A stretch of 64,000 nucleotides of DNA, taken from contig NZ_AUBN01000003.1 in NCBI RefSeq assembly GCF_000429265.1, positions 1 through 64,000 of the forward strand, written 5' to 3'. Of this stretch, positions 40,698 to 50,200 are shown piece after piece. Source of the DNA: Actinomyces gerencseriae DSM 6844. Lineage in GTDB: Bacteria; Actinomycetota; Actinomycetes; Actinomycetales; Actinomycetaceae. Position 1 is the first letter of the stretch, and each line of letters begins with the position of its first letter. The translations under genes were made by a program, and so were the position numbers. The notes beneath the pieces were generated by a model that saw only the letters and a program-made list of their open reading frames with translations, ran no database searches and was not told where the DNA came from.

Positions 40698-41327
40698 ATG
40701 CTCGACTCCCTCTTCAGCCTCAACCTGTTCGCCACGTCCTTCACGACGGTGCTCGTCATCCAGGACCCGCTCGGGGCCATCCCGATCTTCCTGTCGCTGA
40801 CCAGCCGGCAGAGCACCGATGAGCGCAAGCGCTCGGCCAGGGAGGCCACCCTGGTCTCCCTGGCGGTGATCCTGGTCTTCGCGATCTTCGGGCGGTACAT
40901 CCTGAAGTTCCTCGGCATCTCCGTGCCGGCCCTGCAGACCTCCGGCGGACTGCTGCTGCTGCTCGTGGCCCTCGAGCTGCTCACCGACAAGGCCGATGAG
41001 AGCCCCGACCCGGAGGCCGTGAGCACCAACGTCGCACTGGTGCCCCTGGGCACGCCCCTGCTGGCCGGGCCGGGGGCCATCGTCGCGGCCATGGTGGCGG
41101 TCGAGTCCGCATCGGGCTCCATCGTGGGGTGGACGTCGGTGACCGCGGCCATGATCGCCACTCACGTCGTCATCTGGCTCACCCTGCGCTTCTCCGTGGC
41201 GCTGCACCGCTTCCTGGGCGACTCCGCGATCCGCGTCCTCACCCGGATCTTCGGTCTGCTGCTCGCGGCGATCGCGGTGCAGATGATCGCGGCCGGCGTC
41301 CTCGCGTTCATCGCCGACATGCTCTGA
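40698..41327 (+). CDS. MarC family integral membrane protein
   Basis: The 209-residue protein has six hydrophobic segments and the MarC blocks VIQDPLGAIPIFLSL, LQTSGGLLLLLVALELL, VPLGTPLLAGPGAIVAAMVA and TRIFGLLLAAIAVQMIAAGV. MarC/UPF0056 proteins have no settled function; despite the name they are not shown to cause drug resistance. It starts 31 bases after the PHP gene and is probably cotranscribed. Confidence 0.88.
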   Translation: MLDSLFSLNLFATSFTTVLVIQDPLGAIPIFLSLTSRQSTDERKRSAREATLVSLAVILVFAIFGRYILKFLGISVPALQTSGGLLLLLVALELLTDKADESPDPEAVSTNVALVPLGTPLLAGPGAIVAAMVAVESASGSIVGWTSVTAAMIATHVVIWLTLRFSVALHRFLGDSAIRVLTRIFGLLLAAIAVQMIAAGVLAFIADML

Positions 41328-41450
41328 GAGCCGACATCGACATGCTCAGAGACGCTCTCCGATAGTCCTGCGGGTCCCCACGGCCCCGGGCGCTCCGCGA
41401 CCGGTCGTGCCCGATCGCGCCGGGGCGGGCTCCGGCGGGGGCAGCTCGGC

Positions 41451-43154
41451 TCAGTCCTCGCGAGGAGGGACGGGCCTGCCCCCGCGGGTGCGTTTGCGGG
41501 AGCGGCGGCGCCCGTCATGCGCCGTCGTCCCGCCGCGGCGCGCGCGGGCGCCGTCGAGCCACCGCGCGTCGTGATCGTCGTGCCCGTCGGAGCGGGAGGC
41601 CCTGCCGCCGCCACTGCGCCCGGCGCGCGCGCCCCGCCCGCCCCTCGGTCGCCGCGATCCCTGCGAGCCGCGCTCGCGCCTGCCGGTCTCGCCCAGGTCC
41701 TCGATCTTCTCCGCGTCCAGTCCCGCCAGCACGCGCTTGGAGCGCGGCAGGGTGCCGGTCGCGTCATGGGCGATGCCCAGGTCGGTGTAGAGGTGGTCGC
41801 TGGTGTGATAGGTCTCCACCGGCTCCTCGACGGGCAGCCCCAGGGCCTTGGCGATCATCCTCCACCGGGGGATGTCGTCCCAGTCCACGAAGGTGACCGC
41901 CGTGCCCGAGTGGCCCGCGCGCCCGGTGCGGCCGATGCGGTGGACGTAGATCTTCTCGTCCTCCGGGCACTGGTAGTTGATGACGTGGGTGACGTCGTCG
42001 ACGTCGATGCCGCGCGCCGCGACGTCGGTGGCGACGAGCACATCGACCTTGCCGTTGCGGAAGGCCCGAAGCGCCTGCTCGCGGGCCCCCTGGCCCAGGT
42101 CCCCGTGCAGGGCCGCCGTGGCGAAGCCGCGGGCGGACAGGTCCTCGGCGACGCGCGCGCAGGTGCGCTTGGTGCGCGCGAAGATGATGGTGCGCCCGCG
42201 TCCGTCCGCCTGGAGGATCCGCGCGACGACCTCCACCTTGTTCAGGGCGTGGGTGCGGTACACGACCTGCCGGACGGTCGTGACCGTCATGCCCTCGTCA
42301 CCGGGGTCCTGGGCGCGGATGTGCGTCGGCTTGGTCATGTAGCGCCGTGCCAGGGCGACCACGGCGCCGGGCATGGTGGCGCTGAACAGCATGGTCTGCC
42401 GGTCGCTGCGCGTGCGGGCCAGGATCTTCTCGACGTCGGGCAGGAAGCCCAGGTCGAGCATCTCGTCGGCCTCGTCCAGCACGACGGTGGTCACGTGAGT
42501 CAGATCCAGCACGTCGCGGTCCATGAGGTCGATGAGCCGGCCGGGCGTGCCCACGACGATCTCGGCTCCCCGCTCCAGGGCCTCGATCTGCGGCTCGTAG
42601 GCGCGCCCCCCGTAGACCTGCACGATGCGCACCGTGCGCCTGGCCGCCGCCATGGCCAGCTCCTCGGCGACCTGCTTGGCCAGCTCGCGGGTGGGCAGGA
42701 CGATGAGCGCCTGCGGGGATCCCGACGCCGGATCCTCCTCCCAGCCGTCCTCGCCCGGGCCCAGGGTGTCCATGAGCAGGGGCAGGGCGAAGCCGAGCGT
42801 CTTCCCGGTGCCGGTCTTGGCCTGGCCGATGATGTCCTGGCCCTCCAGGGCCACGGGGAGCGCGAGCGCCTGGATGGGGAAGGGATGGGTGACGCCGTGC
42901 TCCGCCAGGGCGCTGCAGAGCTCCGGCTCCACCCCGAGGTCGGCGAAGGTCCTCCCGGTCAGATCGGCGTCGCCGTCCTCGTCGGTGATATCGGGAGTGG
43001 CCTCGTCCAGGACCGGGGCGTGGGCGCCGGAGGTGCGCAGGACGCCCGAGGCATCGGGGGCGTCATCGGGGACCGGTCCCTTCCGGGGGGCCCGCGCGGT
43101 CTGCGCGATGGGGGCCCCGAGCGCGCTCGGGGCGGCGGTGCTGTCGTCGGTCAC
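41451..43154 (-). CDS. DEAD-box ATP-dependent RNA helicase (RhlE-like)
   Basis: All helicase motifs are visible: Q motif THPFPIQALALPVALEGQD, Walker A AKTGTGKT, PTRELAKQVAEE, GTPGRLIDLM, DEAD in VVLDEADEMLDLG, SAT, IIFARTKRTCARV, ATDVAARGIDVDDVTHVIN and HRIGRTGRAGH. The N-terminal 70 residues are acidic and unconserved. The C-terminus is Arg/Gly-rich (RRPRGGRGARAGRSGGGRAS) and binds RNA non-specifically. It remodels RNA or ribosome precursors. Start GTG 43154 has a GGAAGG site upstream. Same position as Rv3211 relative to the ferritin-like gene in mycobacteria. Confidence 0.92.
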   Translation of the reverse strand: MTDDSTAAPSALGAPIAQTARAPRKGPVPDDAPDASGVLRTSGAHAPVLDEATPDITDEDGDADLTGRTFADLGVEPELCSALAEHGVTHPFPIQALALPVALEGQDIIGQAKTGTGKTLGFALPLLMDTLGPGEDGWEEDPASGSPQALIVLPTRELAKQVAEELAMAAARRTVRIVQVYGGRAYEPQIEALERGAEIVVGTPGRLIDLMDRDVLDLTHVTTVVLDEADEMLDLGFLPDVEKILARTRSDRQTMLFSATMPGAVVALARRYMTKPTHIRAQDPGDEGMTVTTVRQVVYRTHALNKVEVVARILQADGRGRTIIFARTKRTCARVAEDLSARGFATAALHGDLGQGAREQALRAFRNGKVDVLVATDVAARGIDVDDVTHVINYQCPEDEKIYVHRIGRTGRAGHSGTAVTFVDWDDIPRWRMIAKALGLPVEEPVETYHTSDHLYTDLGIAHDATGTLPRSKRVLAGLDAEKIEDLGETGRRERGSQGSRRPRGGRGARAGRSGGGRASRSDGHDDHDARWLDGARARRGGTTAHDGRRRSRKRTRGGRPVPPRED

Positions 43155-43581
43155 GACGTTCCTTCCGGTCGGACCGCGCGTGCTCCCCGCGCGCACCGGC
43201 GCGGTCGGGCCTCGGCCCGCCGGGGGCGCGCGACATGGGGGCGCCGGGCGCTGCTGGGCACGGGCCCGGCGCGCCGAACTCCTTGCGGTCGCGGTGCGGC
43301 AGCCGATCGTGAATCGTGTCCCGCACCGGGCCGGAGGGCCTGCGGGACCAGGCTGCGGGACGACCGGTCAGCCATGGACTCCGCCAGGCTAGCCCCTTGT
43401 CGCGTGATGCGCCGCCGGGACCGGGACCCGAGCGTCGTGGTGGTGGTCGAACTCACGCACTCGGGCGCGTCTCGTGCTCTCCCGCTCACCGATGATCGTC
43501 GCCCGTCCGCCCCGCCGCGCTCCCGCGGGCCCGCCGCGCGCGACCCTACGCGCCCCGCGCCGGCGGCCTACGCTTGTTCTC
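43155..43581. other. 427-bp divergent gap without a recognisable gene
   Basis: This region separates the helicase from the ferritin-like gene. I see GC-rich sequence with several short GCGGGAC-type repeats near 43317-43360 and a TACGCT -10-like element at 43569-43574, which would give a leaderless start for the plus-strand gene. The frames that cross it look like shadows. The helicase mRNA may have a long 5' leader, as in other DEAD-helicase genes, but I find no known RNA motif. Confidence 0.4.
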
Positions 43582-44235
43582 ATGACCAGCCCGATGCCCC
43601 CCTATCCGTCGTCGTCCCCCGCCTCCCACGTGCAGTCCGTCCTGGGCATGGCCGCATTCATGTGCTCCATCGCCTGCACGCGCTACGCCAAGGACGCCGA
43701 CAAGGCCCCCTCGATGGGGCCGCGGGTGGAGCTGCTGCGGATGAGCGCCGAGCGCGTGGCCGCCTTCGACGCCGTCAACGCCCTCGCCCGGGAGGCCGGG
43801 GTGGACGCCAGCGCCGGTGCCGAGCCCTTCATCGGCTCCCTCGGGGACTTCGACGAGCGACTGCGGCCGTTGGACTGGGAGGAGCGGCTGATCAAGACCT
43901 ACCTCGCCTTCGGCCTGCTCCTGGACTTCTCCGAGGCGCTGGTGGACGCCCTGGACGAGCCGCTGCGCACAGCGGTGCTCGACGTGCTCGGGGCGGACCG
44001 CTTCGGCGCCATGGCCGCCACGGAGCTTCTCGACGACGTGGCCGGCGATCCCCAGCTCGCCGCCCGGCTCGGCCTGTGGGGACGACGGGTCGTGGGGGAG
44101 GAGATCGGCACCCTCCGGCGGATGCTGTCGGCGCATCCCGAGCTCCTGGGCGGCGGCGCCGATGCGGAGGCGCTGTACGAGGTCCTCTCGCAGGGGGCGA
44201 CCAGCCGCATGCGCGGCCTGGGCCTGCGGGCCTGA
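43582..44235 (+). CDS. Ferritin-like fold protein (MiaE-like/Rv3210c-type), function unknown
   Basis: The 217-residue helical protein contains RVELLRMSAERVAAFDAVNA, DFDERLRPLDWEERLIKTYL, AFGLLLDFSEALVDALDEPL and GRRVVGEEIGTLRRMLSAHP. The repeated E...E/H-type positions on long helices suggest the ferritin-like four-helix bundle of tRNA hydroxylase-like proteins, but I cannot pin a full di-iron set of ligands. It neighbours a DEAD helicase in many actinobacteria, which suggests an RNA-related role. The ATG follows a TACGCT box by 7 bases. Confidence 0.75.
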   Translation: MTSPMPPYPSSSPASHVQSVLGMAAFMCSIACTRYAKDADKAPSMGPRVELLRMSAERVAAFDAVNALAREAGVDASAGAEPFIGSLGDFDERLRPLDWEERLIKTYLAFGLLLDFSEALVDALDEPLRTAVLDVLGADRFGAMAATELLDDVAGDPQLAARLGLWGRRVVGEEIGTLRRMLSAHPELLGGGADAEALYEVLSQGATSRMRGLGLRA

Positions 44236-44408
44236 CCCCGGGCGGCACGATCGGGAGCCCCGGGGGGCCGGGGCGCCGCCGCCGGGACGGCCGGGGCTCC
44301 GCCGATCGCCGTCATCCGCGCGCTCTGACCGGCCCCTCGGTCCCTCGGCCCCGGCCGGCGGGGAGGAGAACCGGTGGCCGAGGAGCCCGGTCGGCCCCGG
44401 CCGGCTGC

Positions 44409-44451
44409 GGGGGAAGAAGAAGAGAGAAGAGAAGAAAGAGGAGCAAGGAGG
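44409..44451 (+). promoter_or_regulatory. 43-base purine-only tract ending in a strong ribosome binding site
   Basis: From 44409 to 44451 the sequence is almost entirely A and G and ends in AAGGAGG, a full anti-SD match 7 bases before the ATG of the RNA repair gene. It is AT-richer than its surroundings and contrasts with the leaderless starts of many neighbours. It may favour translation or bind a protein; its function is not known. Confidence 0.6.
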
Positions 44452-44458
44452 TGCGCGC

Positions 44459-46723
44459 ATGCGCACGATGTTCATCCTGCGCGGGGCGCCCGGCGCGGGC
44501 AAGTCGACTCTGATCCGCCGGCATCGGCTCGGCGATCTCGCCATCGGTCTGGACGACTTCCGACGCCTGTACTCCACTCCCTTCACGGACCTGGACGGCG
44601 TTCCCACCCTGTCCATGACCTTCGGCGCGGAGAAGCAGGTCGTGACGGCCTTCAGGGCCGCCGTCGCCAACCGGATCCGGCAGGGCGGCACCCTTCTGCT
44701 GGACTGCACCAACCCGACGCGCAAGAGCTACCGGGAGTTCGCCTCCCTGGCGCGGCGCTGCGGCTACGAGGTCCGCGTCATCGACGTCCAGGGCGAGCTC
44801 GACGACGCCGAGCTGGTCGAGCGCAACGAGTCCCGCCGCGGCGAGATCGGATACGTCGAGCCGCGCGTCGTGACGGACATCGCCGCCCGCGTGCGGGCCG
44901 GGGCGGGCTCGGTCGTCGAGCCCGTCGTGGGCATGGACGACGTGCGCCGCCTCAGCACCGTCGAGGAGATCGACGCCACCGGCTACGAGCGCCTCGTCAT
45001 CATCGGCGACGTGCAGAGCTGCTCCGGGGCACTGGCCCGGGTCAAGGAGCGCTTCGGCGGCTGGGACCCCGCCACCCTGTTCGTCTTCGTCGGCGACCTG
45101 TTCGACCGGGGTCCCGACGCCGCGGGCGTCTTCGACCTCATCGCCGGTGAGACCGGCGAGGTGCCGGACAACGTCGTCCTCGTCGAGGGCAACCACGACG
45201 AGCACCTGCGCATGCTCTGCTCCGACGTGCGCGGCGGCAGCTGGCCGGACACGCGCGAGTCCCGTCGCCGGATCCTGGACTCGGGGCGGAGCAACGGGGA
45301 CATCGAGGCGCTCCTGGCGCGCATGGTCCCGCTGGCCGGTCTGCGCTTCGCAGGCGAGCACGTCCTGGTCACCCATGCGGGCCTCGACCCGGCCACCATC
45401 GACCGGATCGTCACCGAGCGCGAGGATGGCCTCCTGGCCTGGGACCTCACGGAGGTCCCCATGCTCCAGCTCCTGCTCGGCTCCTCCTGGCGGTCCGCCA
45501 CCTTCCAGGGGCGGTCCAGCTACGAGAGCGCCGTCGAGACCCGCCTGTCCCACCCGCGGATCCTCCAGGTCCACGGGCACCGCAACGGCACCCGCTCCGA
45601 GGAGCCGGGGCCCGCGCGGGCCGCGCCCAACGTCTACACCCTCGAGCACGGGGTCGAGCACGGCGGCCATCTCGCCGTCCTGCAGATCGACGCCGACGGC
45701 ACGCGCACCCTTCACGCCTTCGAGGAGGATCACCCGGCGGTCGCCGGCGCGGCCGCCGACCCCACCAGCCTGGTGGCGCGCATGAGCGCCCACCCCGAGG
45801 TCCGCGTGCGCGAGGTGACGGGCCTGCCCGGCGTGCTCGCCTGCAACTTCTCCAGGCGGGCCTTCACCAAGCGCCTGTGGGACGAGACCAGCTGCAGGGC
45901 CCGCGGCCTGTTCCTGCGCGCCGCGGACGCCGCGGTCGTCGCCCGCGGCTACGACAAGTTCTTCAACATCGGCCAAGCCCCGGGCCCGGCCAGCGCGGAG
46001 GAGATCGTGCGCGTCGGCGTTGGACGGCCCCTGACCGCGCGCCGCAAGTGGAACGGCTACCTCGCCATCGTCAGCGTCATCGATGGTCGGCTGCGCGTCT
46101 TCTCCAAGTCCGGCGTCACACCCTTCTCCGAGCACGCGGAGGCCCTCCTGGTCGCTCACGTGGGGGATCGGGCCGACGAGCTCGCGGGGATCATCGCCGG
46201 GGCCGGAGTCTCGCTCACCTTCGAGGTCATCAGCCGCCGCGATCCCCACATCATCGACGAGGGCGATGACAAGGTCGTGCTGCTCGACGCCATCCGCAAC
46301 CAGGAGGACATGGAACTGGTCGATGACCTGCGCCTGCGCCTGGCCGACGACTTCGGCTTCGTCTCCCCGGAGGTGGAGGTCCTGTCCGAGGCCGCGGACG
46401 ACGGTGCGACGGCGGCGCTGGCAGCCCGGTCCCGCGTCGCCGAGGAGCGAGGGGAGGAGGGATTCGTCATCACCTACGCCGACGGCGCGATGGCCAAGTA
46501 CAAGTCCCGGGTCTACAGCGAGATCAAGGCCTTCCGCTCCCAGCTGTCCCGTTACCTGGAGGGGGGCCGGGTGCGCGCGACGGGGCCGGGCGCCGGGCTC
46601 ATGCGCACCTACCTCGATAGGGCCGCCGGCGAGGGCTCCGGCGGGGGGCTCGTCGGGGACTTCATGGTCGATGGCCTGATCGGGCCGGTGATCGACATCC
46701 CGGCACTGGTCGCCGCCATGTGA
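44459..46723 (+). CDS. Three-domain RNA repair enzyme: polynucleotide kinase - metallophosphatase - Trl1/Rnl1-like RNA ligase
   Basis: The 754-residue protein has three modules. Residues 1-170 are a P-loop 5'-OH polynucleotide kinase (LRGAPGAGKST at 7-17; GLDDFRRLY; LLLDCTNPTRKSYREF; lid ERNESRRGEIGY). Residues 178-400 are a calcineurin-type phosphatase (IIGDVQS with D184, VGDLFDRGPDA, EGNHDEH at 243-249, VTHAGLD, VHGHRNG). Residues 460-754 are an RNA ligase: ARGLFLRAADAAVVARGYDK then FFNIGQ, nucleotidyl motif KWNG with K530, EVISRRDPH, EGFVITY with E667, and KYK at 680-682. The ligase resembles fungal tRNA ligase Trl1 and T4 Rnl1 more than the ligase of bacterial Pnkp/Hen1. It should heal and seal broken RNA in one polypeptide. 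No hen1 gene is adjacent. Confidence 0.88.
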   Translation: MRTMFILRGAPGAGKSTLIRRHRLGDLAIGLDDFRRLYSTPFTDLDGVPTLSMTFGAEKQVVTAFRAAVANRIRQGGTLLLDCTNPTRKSYREFASLARRCGYEVRVIDVQGELDDAELVERNESRRGEIGYVEPRVVTDIAARVRAGAGSVVEPVVGMDDVRRLSTVEEIDATGYERLVIIGDVQSCSGALARVKERFGGWDPATLFVFVGDLFDRGPDAAGVFDLIAGETGEVPDNVVLVEGNHDEHLRMLCSDVRGGSWPDTRESRRRILDSGRSNGDIEALLARMVPLAGLRFAGEHVLVTHAGLDPATIDRIVTEREDGLLAWDLTEVPMLQLLLGSSWRSATFQGRSSYESAVETRLSHPRILQVHGHRNGTRSEEPGPARAAPNVYTLEHGVEHGGHLAVLQIDADGTRTLHAFEEDHPAVAGAAADPTSLVARMSAHPEVRVREVTGLPGVLACNFSRRAFTKRLWDETSCRARGLFLRAADAAVVARGYDKFFNIGQAPGPASAEEIVRVGVGRPLTARRKWNGYLAIVSVIDGRLRVFSKSGVTPFSEHAEALLVAHVGDRADELAGIIAGAGVSLTFEVISRRDPHIIDEGDDKVVLLDAIRNQEDMELVDDLRLRLADDFGFVSPEVEVLSEAADDGATAALAARSRVAEERGEEGFVITYADGAMAKYKSRVYSEIKAFRSQLSRYLEGGRVRATGPGAGLMRTYLDRAAGEGSGGGLVGDFMVDGLIGPVIDIPALVAAM

Positions 46724-46746
46724 GAGCCCCGTGAGGGGACGACGGC

Positions 46747-46775
46747 GCCGCGCCCCGCTTCTCGCGGGGCGCGGC
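46747..46775. terminator. Bidirectional stem-loop after the RNA repair gene
   Basis: GCCGCGCCCCGC and GCGGGGCGCGGC form a 12-bp perfect stem with loop TTCTC, between two convergent genes (RNA repair enzyme and DUF3107). Confidence 0.8.
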
Positions 46776-46818
46776 TGTGCTCATGCGCTCATATGCTCGT
46801 ACGGCTGACTCGTACGGC

Positions 46819-47034
46819 TCACACGCCGAAGCCGACGCGGCGCGGGGAGGCCTCCCCGACCTCGACGTAGGCGAGCGAGCCGGCCGGGATGAAGACCTTA
46901 CGACCCTTGTCGTCGCTCAGTGTGACGTCCGCCTCGGCGGCGCCGGCCACCGCGGCGAGCACCTCCTCCTGCGAGACGGTGGTGTCGAGGCTCAGCTCGC
47001 GGGCGACGTGCTTGATGCCGATCGTGACCTGCAT
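46819..47034 (-). CDS. DUF3107 family protein
   Basis: The 71-residue product MQVTIGIKHVARELSLDTTV...DDKGRKVFIPAGSLAYVEVG belongs to DUF3107 (mycobacterial TB9.4, Rv3208A), conserved across actinobacteria and of unknown function. Length and start are typical. In M. tuberculosis the family lies in the same neighbourhood as adnAB and the DEAD helicase, as here. Divergent from adnA across 239 bp that hold no visible gene. Confidence 0.9.
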   Translation of the reverse strand: MQVTIGIKHVARELSLDTTVSQEEVLAAVAGAAEADVTLSDDKGRKVFIPAGSLAYVEVGEASPRRVGFGV

Positions 47035-47273
47035 GATGACTCCTTCGTTCCTGCCGGCGGCGCGCCGCCGGTCGGTCGTTCCTGTCGTTCCTGGCCGTAT
47101 TCCAGGGCGATCCTAGGGCGGGCCCGTCGCCCGCATCGCGGTCGGTGCGGGTTCGGCGCGGTGTTTCGCGTCGCGCGGACGGTGAGGAAGGCGACCGCGC
47201 GATCCGGTCGCTGATCGGTCGCCGGGGCCGGGACGTGGCCGTACGTGTCGCACCCCCGTGGTGTCATGGGACC

Positions 47274-50200
47274 ATGCACGACGACGGCGCCCCGACTCGG
47301 GTCCGGCTCCTCCCCGCCCGGGAGGCGCCGCCCCTGCCCGCCCCGGACGCCTCCGGGCGCGCGGTCCTGGAGCGCGCCGCGGCGGGCGCCGACCTCGTGG
47401 TCCTCGGCGCGGCCGGCACGGGCAAGACCTCCCTGGCGCTGCGCCTGCTCTCAGACGCCGTCGCCGCCGGCCGCGACGCCCTCCTGCTCGCCCCCACCCG
47501 GGCCCGCGCCGATGCCCTGCGGCAGCGCTCCGCCCACCTGATGCGCGAGCGCGGCGTCGGGGACGGCGCGGTGAGGGTGCGCACGCCCGCCGGATACGCC
47601 TTCATGGTGCTCACCACCTTCCTCACGCGCCGCCGTGATCCGCTGCCCGCCCCGGTCCTGCTCGCCGGGGCCGAGGAGGACGCGGCGCTCGCCGATCTCA
47701 TCGATCCCCGGCAGTGGCCGGGCCTGCCGCCCGAGGCCGTCGCCTCCCGGGCCTTCCGCACCGAGGTGCGCAACCTCCTGGCGCGCGCCGGGGAGCTGAA
47801 GGTGGACGCCGATCGCCTCGCCGCCCTGGGACGCGAGCTCGGGATCCCGGTCTGGGGCCCGGCCTCGGCCCTCCTGCGCACGTGGGACGCGCAGGGCAGG
47901 CCCACCGCCCGGCGGCGCTCGGAGACGCGCGGGCTGGACACCGCTCGCATCCAGGACCGCGCCGTCGAGGCCCTGGAGGACTGGGACGCCCCGGGCGTCC
48001 TCGACCGGCCCCCCGTGCCCGATCTGGTCGTGGTCGACGACTACCAGGACTGCACCGCCGCCACGGCGCGACTCCTGTCCGCCCTGGCCCGTCCCGACGC
48101 CGCCGGGCGCCGCGCCCGGGTCGTCGTGCTGGGGGACCCCGACGTCGCCGTCGAGACCTTCCGCGGCGGGACCCCGAGCCTGCTCGTGGAGGCCGAGGAC
48201 GACTCGGGCCTGGCCGCCGAGCGCCTGACCCTGGACGCCGTCCACCGGGGCAATCCCGCGCTGCACGCCGTGTGGAGGGATCAGGCCGGAAGGGTCCCGG
48301 TGACCGGCACCGCCTCCCACCGCGGGGCGCTGATGGCCGCGGCGCCGGGCGAGCCGGAGGCGCCGGTCGCCGGGGCGGATGAGGCGGACTCCGGGGGCCC
48401 GGGAGGAGCCGAGGTCGTCGTCGCCTCCTCGCCCGCCCAGGAGGCCGCGCACGTCGCCCGCATGCTGCGCGGCGAGCGCATCCACCGCTCCACGCCCTGG
48501 GACTCCATGGCCGTCATCGTGCGCTCGGCGGGGCGTGCCCAGGTCGTGGCCCGCGAGCTGCGCCGCCGCGGCGTGCCCCTGGCGACCACCGCACCGGCGG
48601 TGCTGCTGCGCGCCGAACCGGCCACCGGGGCGATTCTGGCGACCGCCCGGGCCGCGCTCGCCGGGCGCCTCGGCGGTGCGGACGCGCCGCCCGAGCGGCC
48701 CAGCGCCCTCGACCTGCTCACCAGCCCCCTGGTCGGCCTGAGCTCGCTGGATCTGCGACGCCTGCGCCGTCGTCTGCGCCTGGATCGCCCCGCCGAGGCC
48801 CTCCCCGATGAGAATCTGCTCGCCGCGCTGGACTCGCCCGGAGCCGCCTCGGCTCTGGCGGAGGGGCTCGCCCGGGAGCCCCTGGCGGAGCAGGCCGCGC
48901 GCCTGGCGGCCGCGGCGCGCATCGTGTCCGCGGCGCGCGCGGCCTGCGGGACCGGCGACGAGGATGAGACCGGCGGCAGCGGGACCGGCGACGGGGGACG
49001 GCCCGAGCGCATCGACGCGGAGGCGCTCCTGTGGGCGATCTGGGACGCCTCGGGGTGCGCCGAGCGGTGGCGCTCCACGGCCCTCGGGGCGGACTCGGAT
49101 CCGCTCCTGGCCGAGGCCGCCGAACGGGACCTCGACACGGTCACCGCCCTGTTCAAGCGCGCCGAGGTGTGGGCCGAACGGCACCCGGGCGAGGACGCGT
49201 CCTCCTTCCTGGCCGAGCTCCTCGACGAGGTCCTCCCCTCCGACTCGGTCGCCCCGCAGGGGGTGCGCCCCGCCGGCGTCGCGATCCTCACGCCCGCCTC
49301 CGCGGCGGGCGACGAGTGGGACGTCGTCGCCGTCATGGGCGTGGGCCGGGACGCCTGGCCGGACCTGCGCCTGCGGGACACGATCACGCGCTCGGGCCTC
49401 CTCGTCGATGCCGTCACCGGTCGCCTGCCCGCGCCCCCGTCCGGTCGCGGCGGGGCCGCCGTCGACACCGCCGCCGCCCGCTCCCAGGTGCGCGCCGACG
49501 AGCGCCGCATGCTCCTGGCGGCGCTGACCCGTGCGAGACGGCGTCTCCTGGTCACCGCCGTCGCCGACGCCGACAACGCGCCCTCCGCGTTCCTCGTCGA
49601 GGTGGCCCGCGCCGCCCGCGTGCCCGTTCAGGACGCGGACGGCGACCCGGTCATCGCCCCGGACACCGGCGACCTCACCCTGCGGGGGCTGGTCGGAGAG
49701 CTGCGGCGCGCCGCCGTCTCCGGCCTGCTCCCCGGTGCCTCGCCCGCTGAGCGGGAGCGCGCGCGCTCCGCGGCGGCGCTCCTGGCCGAGCTGGGCCGCG
49801 ACGGTCCCGGCCCCGGCGTGGCCGGCGCGCTGCCGGAGGACTGGGCCGGCATCGCCGCACCGACCTCGACGGCCCCGCTCGTCGGGCGGGACGACGCCGT
49901 GCGCATCAGCCCCTCCGACGTCGAGGCCATCGCCGCCTGCCCGCTGCGCTGGTTCCTGCTCCGCCAGGGCGGGGGCACCGGCCCGTCGACCCCGCAGACC
50001 CTGGGCCTGCTCGTCCACGACGTCGCCGAGCAGGCCCAGCGCGAGGGACTGCGCGGCGAGGCGCTCAGGGCCCGCTTCGAGGAGCGTCTGCCCGACCTCG
50101 CCTACCCCGACACCTGGCTCGGCGATCTCGCCGCCGACCACGCGAGGCAGCTCATCGACCGGCTCGACTCCTATCTGTCGGGCGTGTCCGGGCGCGTCGA

